Assembly (NCBI GenBank): GCA_951213105.1
Contig: OX578138.1
Coordinates: 96,067,114 to 96,131,113 of the forward strand
DNA from: Amaurobius ferox
Lineage: Eukaryota; Arthropoda; Arachnida; Araneae; Amaurobiidae
Length of the DNA: 64,000 nt
Reading direction: 5' to 3'
A program made the translations under genes and the position numbers. Every line of letters begins with the position of its first letter. Within the stretch, counting starts at the first letter, position 1. Below are positions 33,536-44,929 of this stretch, piece after piece. The notes beneath the pieces are model-generated. The model worked only from the letters and a program-made list of their open reading frames with translations. It made no database searches and was not told the DNA's origin.

Positions 33536-34509
33536 TATACATTATGTATAAGGAAAGTATTGTGACGGGGTCTGAAAGTCGAATGAGTTTTCGACAGGAG
33601 AGCACGTTTCAAGCATCCCTGATCACGAATCGAACACTTTTGAAGTGATGTCTGTGTGTGTGTGTGTGTGTGTGAAAGTATATGTGCGTGTGTGTGTGTA
33701 TGTGTGTGTGTGAAAGTATGTGTGTGTGTGTGTGTGTGTCAGTGAGTCTGTGGAGACGATATCTCACGAACGAATGGAGCGATTCGATTGAAATTTTGTA
33801 CAAAAATCACAACCCGTGATTACTGGAAGCCTGTTGTTTTAAAACGCAATCGAATGTTCAGAAGCCCCCTAACTTTCAGAGTGAAATTTTGAAAAAGTTA
33901 TCAAAAATTCAAAACCTTTAACAAAGTTGCACAAATCGACATTTCTTATGTAACTTCTCCTTAGAAAAAGATTGACATCAACTTTAGTACACTAGCACGA
34001 ACCGTTCTCGAGATATTGCACATTTTTTAAATAAATGTATCAAAAAATCCCATAAATAAAAAAAATATATTAACTGTTGAAAAACATGTTCTCTTTTCAT
34101 ATGTAATATTATGCGGTAAATTAGGTGACATCATTCTCGCGGAACTAGCCCGTTCCATTCATGAGAAAATATACTTTGAATAATACTTTTGTATTTGAAC
34201 CACAATAGTCTATCTGCTATAAAAATAACTTTATTCTCCGTCCATAACGCTTGGCGATATTTTAGCGACGAATTTGGGGGAATGTCGCCAACTGGGCAAC
34301 TTTTTAAATGCTGCCAAATTAACGAAAATGTCGCCAAATGGATAAAAATGACGCTAAATCGAAGAAAATGGCGACTAATTAACGAAAATGCATTCAATAT
34401 TTTGGAAAGAATATAAGTATCTACTATAAGAATAACCCTTTTCTTTTGCTGTAAATGTAGTATACTCATTGCATAATATAAGGAAAGTCATGTGCTGCAC
34501 ACATAAGAT
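33536..34509 (+). repeat. HB repeat copy 4 (Helentron-like)
   Basis: AGTTTCCTTATATACATTAT start, GTATTGTGACGGGGTC module, long interrupted GT tract (33650-33740), AACCGTTCTCGAGATATTG box, GGCGA-rich segment (34245-34330), and ATATAAGGAAAGT with CATGTGCTGCACACATAAGAT. The last hairpin carries two changes. Frames of 64-112 codons over it are shadows. Confidence 0.8.
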
Positions 34510-34554
34510 TTTTAACTTGTAGGGTAGAATGTCTCAAGTCTTCTATTCGTTGAA

Positions 34555-34860
34555 TGTCCCTGTCAGTTGCGGCTCATCAGGTGACCCAAGTGAAGCAGCG
34601 CTTTCATCTGCCTCACCTGACATTATCGATTGAATGGGTTATTATTATTATTTGGCGAATGTTTCATACTCGTTTGACTTTTTTAAGATAATATTCGACA
34701 ACACTCATGCCAGTAGCGCGGTGTGTTTTGATAATGTTTGTTGTCGAGGAGAAGGGGAGGATCCCGCCACTGGATTTGCATCACCCACTCGTGAAGTCAA
34801 GATCCGCCACTGATCCTTGTTCGTTACGCCAGGAAAATTTTTATTGTGAAGATTATTCAC
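34555..34860. repeat. GC-rich repeat with hAT-like end motif
   Basis: This patch is richer in G and C than its surroundings. It includes GATCCGCCACTG at about 34808-34819, whose complement CAGTGGCGGATC resembles the first bases of many hAT elements, and a second related CCGCCACTGG at about 34775. No hAT transposase or partner end is visible. The 85-codon frame at 34707 is not convincing. Confidence 0.3.
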
Positions 34861-34934
34861 AAAGACAGCCCTGTCACCTAAAAAAGATCAGTAGAGTTTT
34901 ACAATTATTTTCTTTTTCATTTCCTGTAAAATCT

Positions 34935-35085
34935 AAAATGCATTTTGTATATACTTCTGAATAATGTATATTATTTTACACTTCTGAATAATGTATATTG
35001 TTTTACACTTTTGAACATATACTTCTGAATTTGTAAATTTTACACTTCTATTTGCTATATATACTTCTGAATACTGTAAATTTAA
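34935..35085 (+). repeat. degenerate ~27-34 bp minisatellite
   Basis: 'acttctgaata.tgta.att...tttac' recurs four to five times with growing divergence. Confidence 0.6.
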
Positions 35086-35339
35086 ATACGAGCTTTCGTA
35101 GTAATGAAATTTATTAAAAGTGAATATCTGTTTCGAACATTAAAGCTGCAGGAGTAAACAATGATAAAATTTTTATAAGCGATACATGAATAGCTTAACT
35201 TTTAAACCCAAGGCAATGGACAGTAAAAGTATATGTATAGGATCAAAAACCCTAAATGTATTTGTATAGAATCATGAATATGCTTATTCTATTGAAAAAA
35301 AGTTTGGGCACTCAAGGATGTAGTCTTAAAAACATGCAG

Positions 35340-35625
35340 CGCCGTAGCCGTAAAAAAAAATCCAATTATATGGAGAATAATGGGATAAGAGTATGAATTA
35401 TTCAAACAAATGGCGGTATCTCATGAAAAATTCTTTGATGAAAACATTTTGGAAATGTCATATCTGCTAGATGCCACCCTACTTTAGCATATCATTTGAA
35501 TAAACGTTCTGTAAAAAATAATTTAGAAGTCTGTAGAAAAAGGTTTAAATTGTGAGAGGAATTTTGCACAATATTTTGCAATAGGTTTTAATCTTATTTC
35601 TGTTCCAGGAAAATGAACTAATTAG
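35340..35625 (+). repeat. family F repeat copy
   Basis: It shares 'ccaattatatggagaataatgggataagag', 'tgaattattcaaa', 'attctttgatgaaaac' and 'attttggaaatg' in order with 5985-6190. The identity is moderate. Confidence 0.55.
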
Positions 35626-35654
35626 AGAGTATTTTACTTTTAATTCTATGAATT

Positions 35655-36394
35655 GTTTGGCGACATTCCACAAAAGTTAGCGACATTCCACAAAATTCGT
35701 CGCCAAAATCTCGCCGAGCGTTATGGAAGGAGAAATAAGTCATTCTTACAGCAGATAAATGACTATTGCCGTTCAAATACAAAAGTATTACTCAAAGTAT
35801 CTTTTTTCCTGAATGGAACGAGCTAGATCCACAAGAATGATGTTATCCAATTTATCGCATGGTATTACATATGAAAAGTGAACATGTTTCTCAATAGAAA
35901 ATATTTTTTTTTAATTTTATATGATCTTTTGATAATTTTTTTGGAAAACTGTGCAATATCTCGAGAAACTTCATGTTAGCGTTCTAAAATTTATGTCAAT
36001 CGTTTTCTAATGAAAATATACATAAGAAATGTCTATTCGCGTAACTTTATTAGAGGTTTTGTCTTTTGACGATTTTTCCAAAATTTCACTCGAAAATTTA
36101 GTGGGATTTTGAACATTCGATTGCGTATAAAAATAATAGGCCTCCAGTGTTTAAGGATTGTGATTTTTGTACCAAATTTTGTTCGAATCGGCCCATTCGT
36201 TCGTCAGTTATCGTCTCCACAGGCTCACTGACACACACACACACACATACTTTCACACACACACACACACCACTTTAAAAATGTTCGATTCGTGATCAGG
36301 AATGCTTGAAACGTGTTCTCCCGTCGAAAACTCGAATTCGAATTTTCGACCCGGTCGAAATAATTTTCTTATACATTATGTATATAAGGAAAGT
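35655..36394 (-). repeat. HB repeat copy 5, 3'-truncated
   Basis: It starts inside the GGCGA-rich segment, so the terminal hairpin end is missing. It then keeps the CTCGAGAAACTTCATGTTAG box, CA tracts (36232-36270), CGAATTCGAATTTTCGACC module and ACATTATG/TATATAAGGAAAGT 5' end. Confidence 0.75.
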
Positions 36395-36395
36395 A

Positions 36396-37070
36396 ATAAA
36401 ACCAAGTAGGTTGAAAATCACATAAAGTTCCCAGCTAATCACAAAATATTGGAAGAACAGAAAAATGCAACTCCATTGTATAACAACATTCCATTCCAGA
36501 AATGCTGCCGGTTATAAAAAAAAATCCCATTCTTGAGAAAAAACCAAAGTACCTTGGGACAAAATTAAAGTTCAATATTTAGAATGATAATATTTTAGTG
36601 ATCACCATTTTTCACACATTATTCATTGGTGAAAAAATAATTGAAAAAGAAGCAACTTCTTGCTTCTAAAATAAATCCACCAGAATCTACAAATCATAGT
36701 TATAGGCAGAGCATGTGGATTATATTTTATTGAATTAACTTTTTTATGGTATACAGCATTTAAGTTTTAGGAAATTTGAAACTTAGAATCATAGTACAAA
36801 TTAAGAGAGAAAATATTTAAAAGGTTTTTAGAATTCACCAAATTAAGATAAATATATATCACAATGGAACGCAAATATTCCCTCTTTACATAATCATTTC
36901 CTTAATATTGAATTTTCACAGATCACTTACATCTAGGTCAATTTGCTTTTTATACATGTACGCAAGCGTGTTAATAATTAAGAAGAAAACCACGTGCATT
37001 GAAAATTAAATAAACTTCGTTGCTAATCACAAAAAATTTAATACCAAATTGCAACTCCATTTTATAAAAA
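36396..37070. other. AT-rich stretch with an internally repeated block
   Basis: A block near 36410-36480 ('agctaatcacaaaatattgg', 'gcaactccattgtata') recurs at 37018-37060 ('gctaatcacaaaaaattta', 'gcaactccattttata'). It is an unidentified old repeat; no gene is seen. Confidence 0.4.
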
Positions 37071-37735
37071 TATGATGTGGGCAGTTCATGGCTTTTCCTA
37101 CAGATAAATTAATTTTCTTTTTTTTCTTTAATAATTTATTAAATTGAGTTCTATTGTACAAAATAGCATGCAAACTTATTGAAACTTATTTGACACACGA
37201 ATGTGCACTTTTAATTCAATATTGGTTTTTATTTGGTAACCGGACATATTTTCAAAGACGGCAAAGCAAAATTACGAAAAAAAAATATCTCGGGAATGGC
37301 TAATCCTAAAATTAATGGATTTGACCTTATTTTTTTATCATCAAAGATTACGTATAAAACAAGCATATATTTGATACATTTGGGCATACGTAGTCTTTTA
37401 TTATAAATTTTGATAATTTTTGCGCGCCATTTCGCAAAAACAAGCAGACTGTTTCATTTCGAATCGTACTAAAATCTAATCAATATCAGGGTAACCCACA
37501 ACTTACTTTATAAAATTCTATGACATTTGGACAATTAGTTTTGCAGTTATAGTGGATATGTGCATTGCATAGACAAACACACATATACACACACAAATAC
37601 ACACACACAGACGTCACGCCAAAATAGTTTTTTCGTATTCTAAAGGTCCTAAAACGGGTAGATCCGTCGACAATTCGATTTGCTATTTTCAACACAATTC
37701 CATTTCTGCTCCTATATATTACCATGCATTGCACT
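37071..37735 (-). repeat. HA repeat copy 9, diverged
   Basis: Minus strand, TATGATGTGGGCAGTTCATG to ATTACCATGCATTGCACT. One subrepeat is clear, and there is a short CA tract (37575-37610) and a CTCGGGAATGGCTAATCC box. The 5' subterminal repeat has mutated (GCTCCTATATATT). Confidence 0.65.
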
Positions 37736-37739
37736 AAAA

Positions 37740-38585
37740 ACAAAAACAAACTGTCATTTTTGCTTTCTAGCAGTGCGGCCACTTCTAGGAAAATTCAGTA
37801 ATAAACCATATTTTGACACGGACTTTACATTCTTTATCCATCTCATTAGCATATTACATGTTAATAGAAACGTTATGTAAGTAACTTCAACCTACACGTC
37901 TTGACGGGTTGTAATTTCTAATGCAAAAGGCTTTGAGAACTCCGGAAATAATTTTCTTTCCTGTAACAGACAGGCAGTGCTTTAAAAATCGAATTGTTGC
38001 GTGAACGGGTAAAATGTGGAAGGCAGTTTTCAAAAGTTATGCCATAATTAAATTAACAACTAATATTATAGCATGTCCGACATTTAATTATACTTTCCGT
38101 AATAAGAGGTTATCATTTCTATACGTAATACTGCCACTCACAGTTTTTTTTAAAGTATGGTTATTTTAGTCTACCGTGATGATGTTATTAGTACGCACTG
38201 CCTATATTTTGTTATATAATATTTATTCATATTTTCTGATATTTTATTTTCCTCTATTTTGTAGTATATCCATTGCCTTTATTTTGTTATATATTAATTT
38301 CTGGTATAAATTATTTCGCTATGCTATTGTTTTTACTAAAATTTTTTGAAAATATATTTATCAAGATCTGCTATAGATAAAAATTAGATGATGACGGACA
38401 TAGATTCAGCATCAAATTTTAGAATAGGTAGGGTGTTTCACTATGGATTTTCATTTCTGTTTTTTTTCTATTTCCGGTTATTAGACTTTCAATTTATTTG
38501 AAACATCTATTTCCCAAAATTGGCCATACAGAGCTTAGATGGTTAGTAATATAAATTTAGCATTAAATTCTAAACGATATATATT
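37740..38585. other. AT-rich stretch, nothing recognised
   Basis: No supported gene or repeat. Confidence 0.45.
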
Positions 38586-38587
38586 AA

Positions 38588-38775
38588 TTCACGGAGAATT
38601 TCTGCTAAGAGAAAAAGTGATTCACTGAGAATTTCCACTAAGAGATAAAGTGATCACTGAGATGTTCCACTAAGAGATAAAGTGATTCCATGAGAATTTC
38701 CACTAAGCGATAAAGTGATTTACTCAGAATTTCTACTAAGAGATAAAGTGATTCACTGAGAATTTCCACTTTTCG
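38588..38775 (+). repeat. 33 bp minisatellite, about 5.7 units
   Basis: The unit is TTCACTGAGAATTTCC followed by ACTAAGAGATAAAGTGA. One unit has lost a base, so no frame stays open. Confidence 0.92.
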
Positions 38776-38779
38776 ATCA

Positions 38780-38995
38780 CTTTAAAACCTGAAAAATAAA
38801 TTCTTCAAACAGATATTCCTTAAGATTAGATATTTTCGTAAGGGGTCAAATTAATTTTCTTTTTCGTTCATAATGTTATCAGTTCAATAGCACAAACTTA
38901 TATGGGTACTTACTAAAATTACACAAAATGCCGCAGGACTCGTCAATGGTTAGAAATTGCACATTGAATTTTGAAATCAGTAACTGATAGAATCC
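38780..38995. other. AT-rich spacer
   Basis: Nothing recognised. Confidence 0.4.
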
Positions 38996-38999
38996 CCCT

Positions 39000-40110
39000 T
39001 GGCAGCATGCTTGCATACGTACATTCTACGTAAGGAGTAATACAGTTTCCTAATGTCATCCTGCGATACATTCTGTCAAGTTTTCCTCAATTGTTGCTCC
39101 AGGTCTGCTACATTTCGGGGTACCTAACTCGGGTGGCTTAGCTTGTTCCATACATGCTCAATTGGCAAAAGGTCTGGCAAACTTGTTAGCCAAGGAATAA
39201 TATCAACAGGAGGGAGACATTCCACAGATATGCGAGCCGTATGTGGAGTAGCATTATCTTGTTGGAAAATGACCCCAAAATGACGTGCCATTAAGAGTAA
39301 CGCAAACGGCAGCAAGTTTTCATCAGCATAACGTTGAGCTGTTAAAGTTGTACGCAGGATCACTCGTTGCGACCTGCTGTAAGAGATAGCACCCCCACAC
39401 CATCACACCAGGAGTAATGACTATGTACTACCTGTTGAAGACTCAGACCGTCCAACTCGTCCCAAGACTTGAACAGCTGTTTGGACGGCCGGGAGGGAAT
39501 GTGTGTCTGTGTAAAACAAAGACTGATTGGGACCGTTGACCCTGGCGCCTCCACATACGTACCTGTTATCATCATTTCAAATACTGAAGCCTAACTCATC
39601 GCTGAACAGTATGCGATGCCAGTCTGCTGGCTGCCATGATGGTCGGCTATGAGACTACTCCAAACGTTGTCGATGTTGTGGGGTTATAGGCAGACATCTT
39701 AAAGACCGCCGTAAACGTAATCCCACCTCATCCAAGCGCCGTGAGATGGTGGTAGGTACCACGAGTGGTGTGGAAGAGACTGTAGCACGTTGGATGGCGG
39801 GCAATGATGCCGTTGGGCCAATTCTGGCCTATCGTACAATCATCCGATCTGGCTGCGCATTCGTGCACCTTAACCTTCCAGAACCTTCATTCCGCCAATG
39901 AGTTCCATGCAGCAACCACTGCTGCTAGCACTTTTGCACAGCAGTGTCCGTTCGGTGCAGCTGACAGCCTACTGCTCGGTATGACCAGCCATCTTCACGC
40001 AGCCCGATTATATGACCACGTTCGAACTGGACTGATTGTTTATAAGGTCTTCGGAAAAGTCGTAACGGCATTATCAGTTGTGTCTCCACGGAACTGCGAC
40101 GACGATAACG
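39000..40110 (-). pseudogene. Tc1-like transposase pseudogene, interrupted
   Basis: Read on the minus strand from about 40100, degraded N-terminal and central pieces are followed by WRRQGSTVPISLCFTQTH (about 39550-39500), GVGVLSL (about 39400), ILRTTLTAQRYADE.LLPFAL (39363 on), GVIFQQDNATPHTARISVEC with the second catalytic aspartate, and SLPDLLPIEHVWNKL with the third acidic residue (about 39165). The last two blocks lie in one open frame (39124-39363). A ~78 bp SINE-tail fragment splits the coding region at 39415-39500. Upstream frames are broken. I could not find terminal inverted repeats. Confidence 0.85.
39415..39500 (-). repeat. SINE tail fragment inserted in Tc1 pseudogene
   Basis: The block GAAGACTCAGACCGTCCAAC ... 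CTGTTTGGACGGCCGGGAG matches the last ~70 bases of the 5S-headed SINE body (compare 16316-16375). CCGTCC and GGACGG can pair. The Tc1 reading resumes on each side, so it is a clean insertion. The flanks GGAGTAATG and GGAGGGAATG may be a worn target duplication. Confidence 0.65.
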
Positions 40111-40129
40111 AGCAAAAATAAACCGTCAG

Positions 40130-40317
40130 CATTTTTAACCTGTTTTATAGGATGATAGTTGCGTAGTAGAAACGCGCGATATGACCAAATGACCAAAGTT
40201 AACACTCATTGGCTTTGCAAATTTAATCATTTGCATACTTTGTATAGAGGAATTTGCATGCGAAATTTCGGGATGATCGGATTATTTTTTAGGGGTGCTT
40301 CTTTTTTTTTTTTTTTT
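40130..40317. other. spacer with long T run
   Basis: A run of about 20 T at 40300-40318 abuts the next HA copy. A 66-codon frame over it is not supported. Confidence 0.4.
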
Positions 40318-40825
40318 TTGCAAAAGAACGTATCTTGGGAACGTTTAATCTTGGAGTAATGGCGCTGGTAATATTCTCTTCTTCGTAAGAAATTCCGTAT
40401 AAAACACGCATTTAATCAATACATTTTAACATGTTTATTTTTTATTTTGATGATTTTTGATGGTCATTTTGCGACAAAGGCAGGTTCTACTTTCCCGAAT
40501 TGTACCAAAATTTAATCATCACCAGCAAAGACTCACACTAGAATTACCTTCCAAATGCTGTTGTTGAGACTCAGACCTTCCGACCTACCAGAAAGGTTAA
40601 GGTAACTGTTTTGGACTGTCGGGAAGACTACCGAATATTGTGAAATTTCGTCTAATAGTTTTTGAGTTAGCATGGATATATATAATGTACAAATAGACAG
40701 ACATACACACCCATACAAATGTAAGGTAAAAAATAAATTTTTCATGCAAGATAAATCGAAATCTCGAATTCCGATTTTCGACACGATCGCAATACTTTAT
40801 ATATTACTATGCATTGTAGAGAAAT
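40318..40825 (-). repeat. HA repeat copy 10, truncated and interrupted
   Basis: It starts within the CTTGGGAACGTTTAATC box region, so the terminal hairpin end is lost behind the T run. It keeps one subrepeat, interrupted by a SINE tail at 40557-40628, and ends with CAATACTTTATATATTACTA and GTAGAGAAAT. Confidence 0.65.
40557..40628 (-). repeat. SINE tail fragment inserted in HA copy
   Basis: GTTGAGACTCAGACCTTCCG through ACCAGAAAGGTTAAGG to GGACTGTCGGGAAG matches the tail of the 5S-headed SINE. It splits the HA subrepeat in the middle of 'acctaccaaattttgtgaaatt'. The left flank TACCTTCCAAAT and right flank GACTACCGAATA are compatible with a diverged target duplication of about 11 bases. Confidence 0.7.
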
Positions 40826-40899
40826 GAAAAACATAATAAAGATCAATCATTCATAAAACATTAATTATAATGTGAAACACTTTCTAACTGAAATACAGT

Positions 40900-41036
40900 T
40901 CTAGTTAAACATCTCTAAAATGAGATACATTCAGCGCTAATATATTTGAAATTTTCACAGTACTACAACAATTTATTATATTTCAAAACTTAAAACTTCA
41001 TCGAAAAAAATGACCTTTATTCAAATGACGTCATCG
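40900..41036 (-). repeat. family D repeat copy
   Basis: This is one unit of the 12.0-12.36 kb repeat in reverse, again with an exact TGACGTCA (41026-41033). Confidence 0.72.
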
Positions 41037-41044
41037 AAATAAAT

Positions 41045-42175
41045 TTACGCAAATCATCATTCCTTATGTAATTTTTCATTAGAAAACTTTAGAACGCTAA
41101 TACGAATCGTTCTCGAGATATTGCAAATTCTCCAAATAAATGTATCAAAAAATCACATAAATTAAAAAAATAATTCTTAGCTATGTGAAATATGTTCACT
41201 TTTCATTTGTAATATAAAGCGATAAATTTGTTGACATCATTCTAGTGGATCTACCGAGTTTCATTCATGTGAAAAGACACTTTGGGTAATAGTTTTGTAT
41301 TTAGAAGCCTCGAAGCCAATATTCATTTATCGACTATAGGAATAACCTATTTCTCCATTTATAATACTTGGCGATATTTTGGCGACAAATTTGAAGGTAT
41401 ATCGCCGTTTGAAAATGCGCGCGACTTTTTAAATGCTGCTAAATTAACGAAATTTTCGCCAAATTGATAAAAATGACTCCAAATCAATAAAAATGACGAC
41501 TAATTGATGAAAATTCGATACCTTCAGCGGGATGACGCCAACTTGACGAATTAACGAATAATTAACTTGCAAAATTAACAAAACTGCCGCAAAATTGGTA
41601 AAAATATCGCCAAATTGATCAAAATGACGCTAAATGAGAGGTAATGTTTTTCAAAATTTTAATTCCGTCATATGACGGGCATACCTTCTAGTATACTCAT
41701 GTTAGAAAGATCTTCTCCCCACTTGTCTGCAACAGTTGGATATATATTTAGCGAACTTGGTGAATAATCACATGGCATATTGCCAACTTATCAGTATTAT
41801 TTATTACTTATTGGGGATGAAAAAAATATTGATAATTATTAACTTAGAGTTTTGCGAAATATAAGTTACTCGGGTACGAAAAATTTTTGCATGTTGTCAT
41901 CTCGAAAAGCCACAAATGTGCGAACAATGCTACAAATGTGCTACAAAATTCAACGTTAAATACAGTGTTTCATGGATCTTATGCATCCATTTCGATAATA
42001 AGAGCTTGCAATTCCGTCCACAGTAGCTCAACGGTAGAACGTCGGCTGACCAGTTCGTAAATCCTGGTGCTATTCTTGGTTGGAGCAAAGTTCTTTACAA
42101 TTTTCATTTTTTCACTGTGAAATCTGTAAATTTATTGAATTATATAAGGAAAGCCATGTGCTGCCCACATCAGAT
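41045..42175 (+). repeat. HB repeat copy 6, split by other repeats
   Basis: The middle of an HB copy runs from about 41045 (CCTTATGTAATTTTTCATTA) through the CGTTCTCGAGATATTG box (41108) and the GGCGA/GACGCC-rich segment to about 41640. After unrelated sequence and a SINE, the 3' end reappears at about 42110 (TTCACTGTGAAATCTG.AAAT) and closes with ATATAAGGAAAGCCATGTGC and CCCACATCAGAT. Confidence 0.62.
42000..42107 (+). repeat. tRNA-derived SINE inserted in HB copy
   Basis: AAGAGCTTGCAATTCCGTCC, then AGTAGCTCAACGGTAGAACG (box A) and a worn box B (TGCTATTCTTGG). The 3' part ends in TTCTTTACAATTTTCA just before HB sequence resumes. Confidence 0.68.
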
Positions 42176-42176
42176 T

Positions 42177-42485
42177 TTTTATGGGATAATTTGAATATTT
42201 TCTTAAATTTTCGAAGCAATTTGTGAACTTTATCTTCGCTTAAAAAATGTTTGAAAAATTAGGTCCCACAGGGTTCAATGTATTTCATGTTTTCAACCAG
42301 GGTTTAATCCAAAACTAATCGAGTGATGTTATTCATTTCATTCCCATATGTCTGACAGATCTCAAGAACATACTAAAATTTCATTTTGATAAAGTCATTT
42401 CTACGGCAGTTATCGTTCGACACAGAGAATAAACAAAGTCATAAACACTTTTCAACTATTTTGTAAAGTGTTAAAAACACATTCC
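42177..42485 (-). repeat. family C repeat copy
   Basis: It is the reverse of 11456-11782, block for block, but its TCTG tract is missing. It abuts the HB 3' end. Confidence 0.7.
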
Positions 42486-42529
42486 AACCCTTTTTCTCCT
42501 GAAAGGAAAGTTTACTATCCAGTCTACCA

Positions 42530-42980
42530 TCTAGAAATTATATATCACATGCTAAGAAAGGCATTAAATTACATACGCTGAAATGACAATACCATTAAAA
42601 ACAAACATTTCCAGAGATATATAATAAAGATTTAAGAATAAATATATTACTAGCCAACATCCATAACACTATTTTCAGTGAGTTGATAAAGTCTTCCCAT
42701 TGGGATTTCTTTGAAGTAGGAAGAAGGAGGAAAATAATTATTTTTAGGCAGTGGCAATTATACTTGGATAATTGCAGCGAGGCGTTGGTAATTAGTAATT
42801 TTTTACGTAAGAATCCTGGAAGTTTTCGAAACTGTAAGAAAGTATGAACTAATTTTCCCAGTTAGGATATTGTTCATTTGGTTTGAAATCTATATTTATT
42901 TTCTGTTTGAAAGTACAGACGGAAATTCAAAACTGCGTTATGTTCATAAGTCTGTCAACAAAGAAGCAACATTTTATTTG
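42530..42980 (+). repeat. family E repeat copy
   Basis: It has all the middle blocks, including 'aaaataattatttttaggcagtggcaattatacttggataattgcag' (in pieces) and 'gaggcgttggtaatt'. Confidence 0.68.
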
Positions 42981-43178
42981 TAGATAATCAATTAAATACT
43001 TATTTGTGTATGTACTTTTTATTTCATCTGCCTGTGGAGATAATTGATTGTAATTAATCGTTTTATTTCCTTGTTCTGCTTCTTTTTAAATCACTTTAGT
43101 TTGCTAATAAAAGGTTTATCCTTGGTTGCTTTTTCCAGTTTTATCTTTTTCTTTCAACATGTTGTTCGCTCACATCCA
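42981..43178. other. T-rich spacer
   Basis: Nothing recognised apart from part of a 108-codon frame (43044-43370) that runs across the SINE-tail insertion and is not convincing. Confidence 0.4.
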
Positions 43179-43179
43179 C

Positions 43180-43269
43180 CCCGGTTCACGTGTGAAAGCC
43201 CCAGGCCGTCCGGCTCGTCCAGAGGACTTAGAGCAACAAAATGGACGACCGGAGCCCGGTTCACGTGTG
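43180..43269 (-). repeat. SINE tail insertion with 15 bp target duplication
   Basis: A 60-base insert (43195-43254; CAGGCCGTCCGGCTCG ... AAATGGACGACCGGAG) is flanked by perfect direct repeats CCCGGTTCACGTGTG at 43180-43194 and 43255-43269. The insert resembles the tail of the 5S-headed SINE in reverse. The duplication length is what LINE-driven retrotransposition produces. Confidence 0.8.
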
Positions 43270-43274
43270 CAACT

Positions 43275-43682
43275 CTAAAGCCAAAAAAAAAAGCCTCCCT
43301 GACTTTGGATGCAGTGGCTAATATGTTTTTATCCTGTAGAAAGGAATGGGGCTCTCTTTTGTTACTTTGAAATTGGATGATATCTGAAGTCACAAATTTG
43401 CTATAGAAACGAAGTTTTACAATGAAACTAATTTGCTGCTTTTAATATAAATTCGCATTACTTCTTTGTTAAAGCAAGGCATAAGGAAATTAGTAAGGCA
43501 CTCTTATTGCACGTAATAATATCCATGGATTAGTTTTTATGATAACAACATGGAATAGTTGCTATCCTTAATGCTGCAAGAAGCTTACTATAAACCATAT
43601 TTTTCGAACTTCTATGAGGACCGTCAATTTCAGTCCTACACGTAGATAGTATTAAATCCAAGTACAATTTTTCTCGAGCTAC
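43275..43682. other. AT-rich stretch, nothing recognised
   Basis: No feature supported. Confidence 0.4.
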
Positions 43683-43684
43683 AC

Positions 43685-44085
43685 AAAGCTTGTAAAGAGC
43701 CTTGCTATCCCAACCGGGAATCAGATCTTAGATCTCCGAACTGACTAGTCGACCCTCTACCGTTGAGCGACTGGGACGAACTTTTAAGCTCTTTGCAAGT
43801 TCTTATTGTCGAAGTGGACATCGCATTCTCCACCCTCATCTCAATTTGAAATCTGCGCTCAATCTTTCTGAGTCCACTGAATTCGCACTAGTCCTACTAT
43901 AGTCGCTTTCAGACCTCCATCTTTGCACGAACCTGCAGGGTTGACTTGTTCGGGCGCCATTGTAAAAAACCTTGATTTCTGAACCCTGGATCTCCGAACT
44001 GGCCAGCTGATGCTCTACCGTTGAGCTACTGGGACGAAATTGCAAGTTCTTATTGTCGAAGTGGACTGAGTCCCCAAGCTTAATA
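43685..44085 (-). repeat. two tRNA-derived SINEs in tandem
   Basis: Minus strand. Heads lie at about 43700-43780 (TCGTCCCAGTCGCTCAACGG; box B region TCTGATTCCC) and 43975-44040 (TCGTCCCAGTAGCTCAACGG; AGATCCAGGGTTCAGAA). Each is preceded (at higher coordinates) by the leader TTCGACAATAAGA.CTTGCAA. Between them is the body with GAATTCAGTGGACTCAGAAA and GATTTCAAATTGAGATGAGG, matching the copy at 18.5 kb. A 94-codon minus frame over this pair is a shadow. Confidence 0.78.
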
Positions 44086-44089
44086 GCCA

Positions 44090-44660
44090 AATTCAAAATC
44101 ATAATGCTAAAAAAAGGCACAATTTAACACTGAAAAAAACTGTCTTCCAAACTCTTAAGAACGCTACTTACTGGCAAGTTCTGTGACTTTTTATAAGAAA
44201 ATTAGTTTGCTGTAAATACTTCAAAGGTGCAACGAGTCCCCATCATCTGGCCGTAAACAGTGCCTGCTGACCTAAGGATTAAATACAAATGAGATAAAAT
44301 ATTTGAAAAACCTAGATTTCACTCTATGGTAAGTATTCCATCAATAAAGAAAATTTATATGAGAATTAATATAACTGAAAGAGATAATAAAAAGTTGGAA
44401 GAAAGGGGAAATGGTAAAGTACTTATAAAGAAAACGATATGGGAAAATATATAAAATAGAAATGAAATAGGAATAAAATACAACGAAAGCAAATTAATCT
44501 TATAAATGGGTGTAGAAACTGCTGGTATATGTAGTACATGACAAAATGAAGTTAACAAGCTATCTTAAAGAAGTTTACTTTTCAAAAACATCTGTTCAAA
44601 TTACTGTAAAAGTAAGAATTAATAACAAAATAATGAAGCAGTCAGATAACAATAAATAAA
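44090..44660. other. AT-rich stretch, nothing recognised
   Basis: A 67-codon minus-strand hydrophobic frame (44355-44558) is A/T-driven and unsupported. Confidence 0.4.
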
Positions 44661-44662
44661 AC

Positions 44663-44905
44663 GCGGACCACGTAGCTGAGGGGTATAACGCAATCGTTTC
44701 CTCGTGCTCTCTTACTGCCAGGATGTGGTTTCGAATCCCATCTGCGGGCATAGATATTGTGGAGTCCGATTAGAGTGCACTGTAATTCGTTCCTGTGCCA
44801 GGGAAACATCATGTGGCGGCATAATCAGGCCGATAAAAATGTAAGAATGATTTGATAACCAAGTGCCCGGCCGTCCAAAAACAATAAATGAGATAAATAT
44901 AAATG
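44663..44905 (+). repeat. tRNA-derived SINE, distinct family
   Basis: GGACCACGTAGCTGAGGGGT (box A) is followed 50 bases later by GTGGTTTCGAATCCCATCTG (box B), an unrelated body (GGAGTCCGATTAGAGTGCAC; CCAGGGAAACATCATGTGGC) and an AAATGAGATAAAT-type tail. The cloverleaf stems are incomplete. It is the best-preserved Pol III promoter pair in the window. Confidence 0.75.
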
Positions 44906-44929
44906 GGGATATAATAAATATTGACAAAC

